From: Verrucomicrobia bacterium UBA1211
Lineage (GTDB): Bacteria; Verrucomicrobiota; Kiritimatiellia; RFP12; UBA1067
Length of the DNA: 27,121 bases
Direction of reading: 5' to 3'
NCBI GenBank assembly: GCA_002309585.1
Contig: DBXN01000128.1
Coordinates: forward strand, 1,193-28,313
Part shown: positions 22,687 to 27,121 of the stretch, piece by piece
Layout of the letters: every line of letters starts with the position of its first letter
How positions within the stretch are numbered: the stretch's first letter is position 1
Translations under genes and position numbers: made by a program
The notes under the pieces: generated by a model
Told to the model about the DNA's origin: nothing
The model's database searches: none
Seen by the model: only the letters and a program-made list of their open reading frames with translations

Positions 22687-24327
22687 CTATGCCTTCCGTT
22701 CGAGGAAGCGGCCGCGGCGGTTGGGGGTGAATACGCCGTTGTCATAGGCGAGCGCGCCGTTGACGAACACCTTCTCGACCCCTTCTGAAAAACGGTGGGG
22801 GTGGGTATAGGTGGCGGTTTCGCGGAATCGGGTGCGGTCCAGGACAACGAGATCGGCGAAGGCGCCTTCCCGGATAACACCCCGTCCCTTCAACCTGAAG
22901 ATTTCCGCCGGAAGGGCGGTCATCCGCCGGATCGCCTCCTCATCGGAGCAGATGGCGGCGAATCCATCGATGCGGCCTGTCAGCAGACGGAAGAAGCGCG
23001 GGCAACTGCCGTAGGCGCGGGGATGGGGGTGGTCGGCACCCAAGGGGCCGGTCGGGGCACGCAGGGAGGCGTCACTGCCGCAGGTGATCCAGGGCTGTTC
23101 ATAGATCCGATGGAGATTGGCTTCGGACATCCCGAAGAAGAATCCACCGGTCCGAGTGAGGTCTTTTTCAACAAACAGACAGACGGTTTCTCCGGGTGTG
23201 AGGCGCAGGGTCTCGGCGGCCTCTGCTACCGTCTTTCCGGAGAAGGGCGCGACGGTGTCGCTCCACGCGCCGCCGATCATAACGGTTGACCAATCCCGTC
23301 CTGAAGCGTCGATCTCACGAATGATCTGTTTTCGGGTTTCAGGGTCGGCCAGCCGCGCCAGTTCCGGATCGCGTCCGCCCGCACCGGCCCAATCCGGGAA
23401 GACGATGTCCAGTTCCGTTCCCGCAGCCACATAGGGGTAACGGTCGCTGTGAAGGTTGATGCCTTCCGCGCGGGCATTGTTCAGCTTTTCCAGAAGCGGT
23501 TCGATCTTCTCCCAATTTGACCTCCCGGAGGTTTTCAGATGGGAAATCTGAATTTGGATGCCGGTGGCGCGGGCCAAATCCAACACCTCGTCAACCGCCT
23601 CAAGCAGCCGCGCGCTTTCGCTCCGCATGTGGGTAGCGTACATGCCATCTTTGGCCACGACGACTTCGGCGAGGGATTTGACCTCTTCGGGAGTGGCGTA
23701 TTTGCCGGGCTGGTAAAGCAGTCCGGTGGAGAGGCCCCATCCCCCCTCATCAAGCGCCTGTTCTAACGCACGGCGCAACGCGCGGATCTGGTCAGGGCCC
23801 GCCTGTTCCGGCGCGTAGCCCATCACCCCCGCGCGGAGGGTGTTGTGGCCGATGAACTGGACGGTGTTAATCGCCGGGCGAACCGCGTCCCATAAGGCGC
23901 GGTAGGAGGCGACCGTACTCCAGGTCGGGCCGACGGTATCCGCCGTGCGGGCGGAAACGCCACCGTTCGGTGCGATATGGCGGATCGGGTAGGTTTGCGA
24001 AGCCCAATCCGAAGAGAGTCGCGCTTCACCGAGTTTCGGGACGGCTGAACCGCCGCACTGACCATTAACCTCTGTGGTGACGCCTTGCGAAAGTTTGCTG
24101 GGGGCATCCGGCTCAATCAGCAGATAGGCATCCGAATGGCTGTGGGCATCAATAAAACCTGGGCAAACGGTCAATCCCGCCACGGGAATTTCCCTTTCGG
24201 CCTGAAGGGAGGAGAGATCGCCGACGGCGGTGATACGGTCATCCGTGATCGCGATGTCCGCCTGACGGGCCGCCACCCCTGTTCCGTCAATGACCGTTCC
24301 GCCTTTGAGAAGGATGTCTACGCGCAT
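22687..24327 (-). CDS. N-acyl-D-amino-acid deacylase (D-aminoacylase) family amidohydrolase
   Basis: Enzymes of this family hydrolyse N-acyl-D-amino acids to a carboxylate and a free D-amino acid using active-site zinc. The 546-residue product is slightly longer than typical. It opens with the small beta domain (GGTVIDGTG, 9-17), then PGFIDAHSHSD (56-66) with the HxH metal pair, and NGQCGGSAVP with Cys91 at the position of the conserved metal-bridging cysteine. GWGLSTGLLYQPGKYATPEEV and YATHMRSES are characteristic of D-aminoacylases, and SHLKTSG and GSDAS supply further metal or catalytic residues. No signal peptide is evident, so it is probably cytoplasmic. The ATG at 24327 is preferred; a TTG two codons upstream is possible and neither has a clear ribosome-binding site. 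It is the last gene of a three-gene minus-strand unit. Other N-acyl substrates are possible. Confidence 0.9.
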   Translation of the reverse strand: MRVDILLKGGTVIDGTGVAARQADIAITDDRITAVGDLSSLQAEREIPVAGLTVCPGFIDAHSHSDAYLLIEPDAPSKLSQGVTTEVNGQCGGSAVPKLGEARLSSDWASQTYPIRHIAPNGGVSARTADTVGPTWSTVASYRALWDAVRPAINTVQFIGHNTLRAGVMGYAPEQAGPDQIRALRRALEQALDEGGWGLSTGLLYQPGKYATPEEVKSLAEVVVAKDGMYATHMRSESARLLEAVDEVLDLARATGIQIQISHLKTSGRSNWEKIEPLLEKLNNARAEGINLHSDRYPYVAAGTELDIVFPDWAGAGGRDPELARLADPETRKQIIREIDASGRDWSTVMIGGAWSDTVAPFSGKTVAEAAETLRLTPGETVCLFVEKDLTRTGGFFFGMSEANLHRIYEQPWITCGSDASLRAPTGPLGADHPHPRAYGSCPRFFRLLTGRIDGFAAICSDEEAIRRMTALPAEIFRLKGRGVIREGAFADLVVLDRTRFRETATYTHPHRFSEGVEKVFVNGALAYDNGVFTPNRRGRFLERKA

Positions 24328-24335
24328 ATGCAAGA

Positions 24336-24366
24336 GGTAAAGTTAAAGGGTTGAAGAGCAGAGGGG
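24336..24366. repeat. Short eight-base periodic repeat (TTAAAGGG-like)
   Basis: AGGTAAAG is followed by TTAAAGGG (24343-24350), TTGAAGAG and CAGAGGGG, in the gap between the D-aminoacylase-like and sialidase-like genes. It resembles the 22594-22630 array but is shorter and more degraded. Confidence 0.4.
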
Positions 24367-25566
24367 TCAGTCGTTGAAGAATCCGTTCAGATAAGGTTTT
24401 TTCGCGTCCGGGGGCGGCGCGGAAACCGGTTCCGGCGTGTAGAGCCACGCGGTCGGCACCAGCGTTATCCGTGAATGCTGGAGCATCTTTTCGGCGCAGT
24501 AGGCGAGGATCAGATGATCGTCCACCTCCAAAGCCGCCGTGTAGCAATACCAACCATCTGGATTGCCCTCCAATACCTTCGATTTCCATGTCTTGCCTTC
24601 GTCCTTCGAGATCGCGACGGAGAGGGGGGAACGCTGGCCCGACGACCAAGAGGGGCCGTGTGTCCGCATCTCCGGGAATCGGCCGTGATCGTTCCAGACG
24701 AGGAAAAGATCGCCGTTGGCGAGGCGTTTGATGGTCGCAGGGGAACAGGGGGACTTAATGTTGCTGGGAGCGGGAGTTGTCCAGGTCTCGCATCCGTCAC
24801 TGGAGTAACAAACCCATTGCTCGCCATTGGAACTCCGGGCGTACATCATGACCCTTCCGTCCTTCAGCTCGATGATGCCGGGTTCCTGGGAGGTGACCCG
24901 TTTCCCGTTCGCGTCAAAGGTCTTGAAATGGGGCGGACCCTGCCGCCAACTCTTCCCGTTGTCATCTGAAAGGAAGCAGGTCAATTCGCCGTTCCAATCG
25001 GCGATGCGGCCATCCCGCGAGGCGTGCCAGGAGACCGGAAGGACGATGCGCCCGCTTTTCAGTTGCGTGGCGCGGCCGTTGTTCAGAACGTAGTAGGCGT
25101 TGTCAGATGGGGGAATGCACGGGACCGGATCGGACCAGCTTGTTCCTTCGTCGGTGGAAATCCGCAAGTGGGGCCGGCAGTCGGACTGTGAGTTTTTGCG
25201 CAGATAGAAGAGAGCGATCTCCCCACTCTTTAGCCGCAGCAGCGAGACGCTCATCACATTCATTCCGCCCTCGTTTTTGACCACCTCGACCGGATCGTTC
25301 GACCAGGTGAGTCCACCATCCCACGAGAGACGCGAGACGAGGCAGGCGGGGTCATGGTCATCGCCCTTCCCTTTGGTGTAATGGGTGTAGATGAAAAGGA
25401 TTCGGCCGTCTTTCAGCCGGATCAGGTCGCCCTCGCTGTTACGCGGATTTCCCGGTCCGGGTGGCAGTTCCAACACCCGGAGCGGTTTCTCCAACGTCGG
25501 CGCGGCTTCTGTCCTAACACACGGATAGAGCAGGAGGAATGAGAGGAGAGAGAGTCGAAGTGCCAT
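24367..25566 (-). CDS. Secreted BNR/Asp-box sialidase-like beta-propeller protein
   Basis: The 399-residue protein has a signal peptide (1-22, TEAA) and five Asp-box repeats of the S-x-D-x-G-x-T-W type, at 81-88, 137-144, 200-207, 255-262 and 320-327. Their regular spacing of about 55-65 residues fits a six-bladed sialidase propeller. Glu229 in SQEPG and Arg244 in YARSSNG could be catalytic-pocket residues. The classical N-terminal FRIP motif of GH33 is not seen; PRNSEGDLI (41-49) stands roughly where it would be. It may be a sialidase, a related exo-glycosidase or a non-catalytic binding protein. A GGGAG site lies seven bases before the start. The lactonase-family gene ends 14 bases upstream, so the genes are probably co-transcribed. 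Confidence 0.85.
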   Translation of the reverse strand: MALRLSLLSFLLLYPCVRTEAAPTLEKPLRVLELPPGPGNPRNSEGDLIRLKDGRILFIYTHYTKGKGDDHDPACLVSRLSWDGGLTWSNDPVEVVKNEGGMNVMSVSLLRLKSGEIALFYLRKNSQSDCRPHLRISTDEGTSWSDPVPCIPPSDNAYYVLNNGRATQLKSGRIVLPVSWHASRDGRIADWNGELTCFLSDDNGKSWRQGPPHFKTFDANGKRVTSQEPGIIELKDGRVMMYARSSNGEQWVCYSSDGCETWTTPAPSNIKSPCSPATIKRLANGDLFLVWNDHGRFPEMRTHGPSWSSGQRSPLSVAISKDEGKTWKSKVLEGNPDGWYCYTAALEVDDHLILAYCAEKMLQHSRITLVPTAWLYTPEPVSAPPPDAKKPYLNGFFND

Positions 25567-25580
25567 AGGAATGCTCCCGG

Positions 25581-26702
25581 TTAAAACACGAAACAGGTGG
25601 GATGGTAGATCGGGAAAGGATTTCCGACGGGGGCGAGTTTCCCGGTTTTGGCGTCATAGGCGTACATCATGAAATTGTCGCTCGTCTTATGCCCGACAAC
25701 CATGAACTTCTCGCCCGGGAGGAGTTGGAAATCGCGGGGGAAGGCCCCTTCCAGCCGATTGAACGCAAGCGGGGTTAGGGTGCCGGTTTCAGGGTTGACC
25801 GCATAAACGGCGATGCTGTTGTGGCCCCGGTTCGAGGCGAAGAGACGTGTGCCGTCAGCCGAGAGTTTGATGGCGGCGGATTTGGACTCCCCAGTAAAAT
25901 CGGCGGGGAGGGTCGAATAGGTGTCGAGCGGGATGAAGCGGTCGCCCGTATACCGGAATGCCGTGATCTTGTTCTTCAGTTCGTAAATGAGGAAAGCGAG
26001 TTTTCTGTTCGGATGGAAGACGAGATGACGCGGACCGAGGCCGGGTTCCGTATGGATGGTTTTTTCGGGAAGTTCCTTGAGCCCGGCTGTGCGGTTCGGA
26101 AAATCGATCACCTTCACCTGGTCAATGCCGAGGTCGTTCAGGCAAAGGAATTTTCCGTCCGGCGTGACGCCGGCCCAGTGGGCGTGGGCCTTGTCCTGAC
26201 GGGGCTTGTTGGGACCGTCACCCGTGTCCTGGAGCCGCTGGACGCGGTCCGTCACATTCCCGTTGGCGTCCAGTTCGCACGTGCCGAAAAACGCGTCGGT
26301 GTATTCCGCCCAGACAAGGGTTCGCTCGGAAGGGTCCAGCGCGAGATGGCAGGGGACGGTGGTTTGTCCGACGGACTGGATGCCGATCAGTTCCAAATCA
26401 TCGCCTTTCACCGCGAACGCGGCAAGGGCGCCCGAATGTCGGCCATCTGGATTTTTCGGGTCGCGCATGGCCGCATAGAGACGGGTTTTCGCCCGGTTGA
26501 GGCAGAGGTAGGTTGCCTGTTCCGTGCCCGGAATCGCGCGGATGAAACGGTATGCGCCAGTGTCGGGATTGACCGAGAAGATGTGGATGCCTTCCGTATT
26601 CCCGGTTTTCGTATATCCCCCGACATACATCAGCGTTGACGGGCGTTCCGCCATCGCAAGCGTCGCGCAAAGTGCCGATACCATAATGAGCAATCCTTTC
26701 AT
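25581..26702 (-). CDS. Secreted lactonase-family (YbhE/Pgl-like) seven-bladed beta-propeller
   Basis: The 373-residue protein begins with a signal peptide (1-18, LAMA/E) and then the propeller opening TLMYVGGYT. HAHW (173-176), GPRHLVFHP (223-231), ASNRGHNSIAVY and FPRDFQL match the lactonase family (PF10282), whose cytoplasmic members hydrolyse 6-phosphogluconolactone. Export argues against a pentose-phosphate role and for an extracellular sugar lactone or other ligand, although this is inference. The ATG follows AGGGAG at six bases. It is the first gene of the minus-strand unit, transcribed from the promoter at 26742-26770. The family assignment is firm, the substrate is not. Confidence 0.9.
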   Translation of the reverse strand: MKGLLIMVSALCATLAMAERPSTLMYVGGYTKTGNTEGIHIFSVNPDTGAYRFIRAIPGTEQATYLCLNRAKTRLYAAMRDPKNPDGRHSGALAAFAVKGDDLELIGIQSVGQTTVPCHLALDPSERTLVWAEYTDAFFGTCELDANGNVTDRVQRLQDTGDGPNKPRQDKAHAHWAGVTPDGKFLCLNDLGIDQVKVIDFPNRTAGLKELPEKTIHTEPGLGPRHLVFHPNRKLAFLIYELKNKITAFRYTGDRFIPLDTYSTLPADFTGESKSAAIKLSADGTRLFASNRGHNSIAVYAVNPETGTLTPLAFNRLEGAFPRDFQLLPGEKFMVVGHKTSDNFMMYAYDAKTGKLAPVGNPFPIYHPTCFVF

Positions 26703-26741
26703 GACAATCTCCCTAATACCTCACCATCAATCACAGTACAC

Positions 26742-26770
26742 ATTTAAGTACGGTTTCACCCACGGGTCAA
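26742..26770 (-). promoter_or_regulatory. Promoter of the lactonase, sialidase-like, D-aminoacylase-like operon
   Basis: On the minus strand TTGACC (26765-26770) and TTAAAT (26742-26747) are 17 bases apart. The -35 box differs from the sigma70 consensus at one base. A leader of about 33 bases would precede the lactonase-family ATG at 26702. Confidence 0.65.
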
Positions 26771-26801
26771 GTGTTTTCACAGCCGAGACATCGGCCTTGC
26801 C

Positions 26802-26823
26802 GCAAGGGCGAGGGCGCCCTTGC
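26802..26823. repeat. Perfect 9-bp palindromic hairpin between divergent promoters
   Basis: GCAAGGGCG (26802-26810) and CGCCCTTGC (26815-26823) are exact inverted repeats around AGGG. An adjacent CCTTGC (26795-26800) could compete for the left arm. It lies between the minus-strand promoter and the plus-strand promoter and is followed by no T-run. A repetitive extragenic palindrome or an operator are both possible. The rest of 26703-26969 shows only the two promoters. Confidence 0.5.
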
Positions 26824-26901
26824 CACATCCGGTTCTGCCCTAGGCTCTTGGGGACAATCCAAGGTTTTTGCTGGCCGCACGTCACCATCCTCATTTTCCT
26901 A

Positions 26902-26930
26902 TGTTCATCTAGGACCGGTTCGTATATAAT
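26902..26930 (+). promoter_or_regulatory. Putative promoter for the right-edge membrane protein gene
   Basis: A consensus TATAAT lies at 26925-26930. The best -35 at 17 bases is a weak TGTTCA (26902-26907). GGAG at 26959-26962 then serves the ATG at 26970. Confidence 0.5.
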
Positions 26931-26969
26931 GAGGGCATTCATTTTAAACGAAAAGGGTTGGAGCCTGTT

Positions 26970-27121
26970 ATGTCGTTGTCGGTATGGTGTTATCTGTTGG
27001 GCGTGGTGCTGGCGCTTTCCGGGATCGTGGTGTGGGTGTGGCCGGAACGGTCGGCGGCGTGTTTCAAAGCCTTTCCCCGGAATATGTGGGCGGGACGCAT
27101 CCTCAGCACCATCGCATGGAT
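26970..27121 (+). CDS. Hypothetical membrane protein, N-terminal fragment cut by window edge
   Basis: Fifty codons are open from ATG 26970 to the window end: residues 1-4 are short and polar, residues 5-24 are a hydrophobic helix (CYLLGVVLALSGIVVWVW), then a short basic/aromatic segment FKAFPRNMWAGRIL suggests a loop before another membrane helix. GGAG stands six bases before the start and a consensus -10 box lies upstream, which supports a real gene. I do not recognise the family from this fragment. Confidence 0.7.
   Translation, partial: MSLSVWCYLLGVVLALSGIVVWVWPERSAACFKAFPRNMWAGRILSTIAW

Noticed and set aside
1..27121. tRNA or rRNA genes, insertion sequences, prophage or transposase genes
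   Set aside because: I saw no cloverleaf, rRNA core sequence, transposase motif or terminal repeats in reading either strand.

Overview
The window looks like chromosomal DNA from a carbohydrate-degrading member of the PVC superphylum. My best guess is Kiritimatiellota, with Lentisphaerota or Verrucomicrobiota as alternatives. This rests on gene content: secreted GH78, GH92 and GH123-like enzymes, a Tat-exported Gfo/Idh/MocA protein, a secreted FAD oxidoreductase and an exosortase locus beside rpsB-tsf. It is also GC-rich. No marker gene here settles the phylum.

Layout. (1) 1-1031: a minus-strand secreted FAD-dependent oxidoreductase, cut by the left edge. (2) 1499-5526: a GH78 alpha-L-rhamnosidase-like protein and a polyprenyl diphosphate synthase, ending at a terminator. 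(3) 5685-7800: promoter, structured leader, rpsB, tsf and a strong terminator. (4) 7848-22591: a long plus-strand run beginning at its own promoter. It holds a Tat-exported Gfo/Idh/MocA (GH109-like) protein, a GH92 alpha-mannosidase-like protein, a FlaA1/CapD-type nucleotide-sugar dehydratase, an exosortase-EpsI fusion, a WecA-like transferase fused to a CapD-type Rossmann module, a large GH123/DUF4091 protein and a membrane-anchored double CbbX-like AAA+ ATPase. (5) 26702-22687: a minus-strand operon encoding a secreted lactonase-family beta-propeller, a BNR/sialidase-like protein and a D-aminoacylase-like amidohydrolase. (6) 26970-27121: the first 50 codons of a membrane protein running off the right edge.

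How the genes fit together. The central module (11391-16878) is translationally coupled and reads as the start of an exopolysaccharide pathway joined to exosortase protein sorting: the dehydratase prepares a UDP-sugar, the WecA-like enzyme loads a sugar phosphate on undecaprenyl phosphate, and the exosortase-EpsI fusion processes exported proteins and may link them to polymer assembly. Glycan-degrading genes are interleaved with this module, and a polyprenyl synthase, a possible source of lipid carrier, lies upstream. No protein here ends in a PEP-CTERM-like sorting signal, so substrates must be elsewhere.

The least ordinary features are the two fusion proteins of the exosortase module (one with a cysteine cluster resembling a zinc ribbon), domain insertions inside both the GH78 and GH123-like enzymes, the tandem membrane AAA+ protein, a multi-hairpin rpsB leader, an exact inverted repeat whose right arm is the rhamnosidase ribosome-binding site, and degenerate 7- or 8-base periodic repeats in several intergenic gaps. 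All assignments come from reading motifs by eye; no database search was run.
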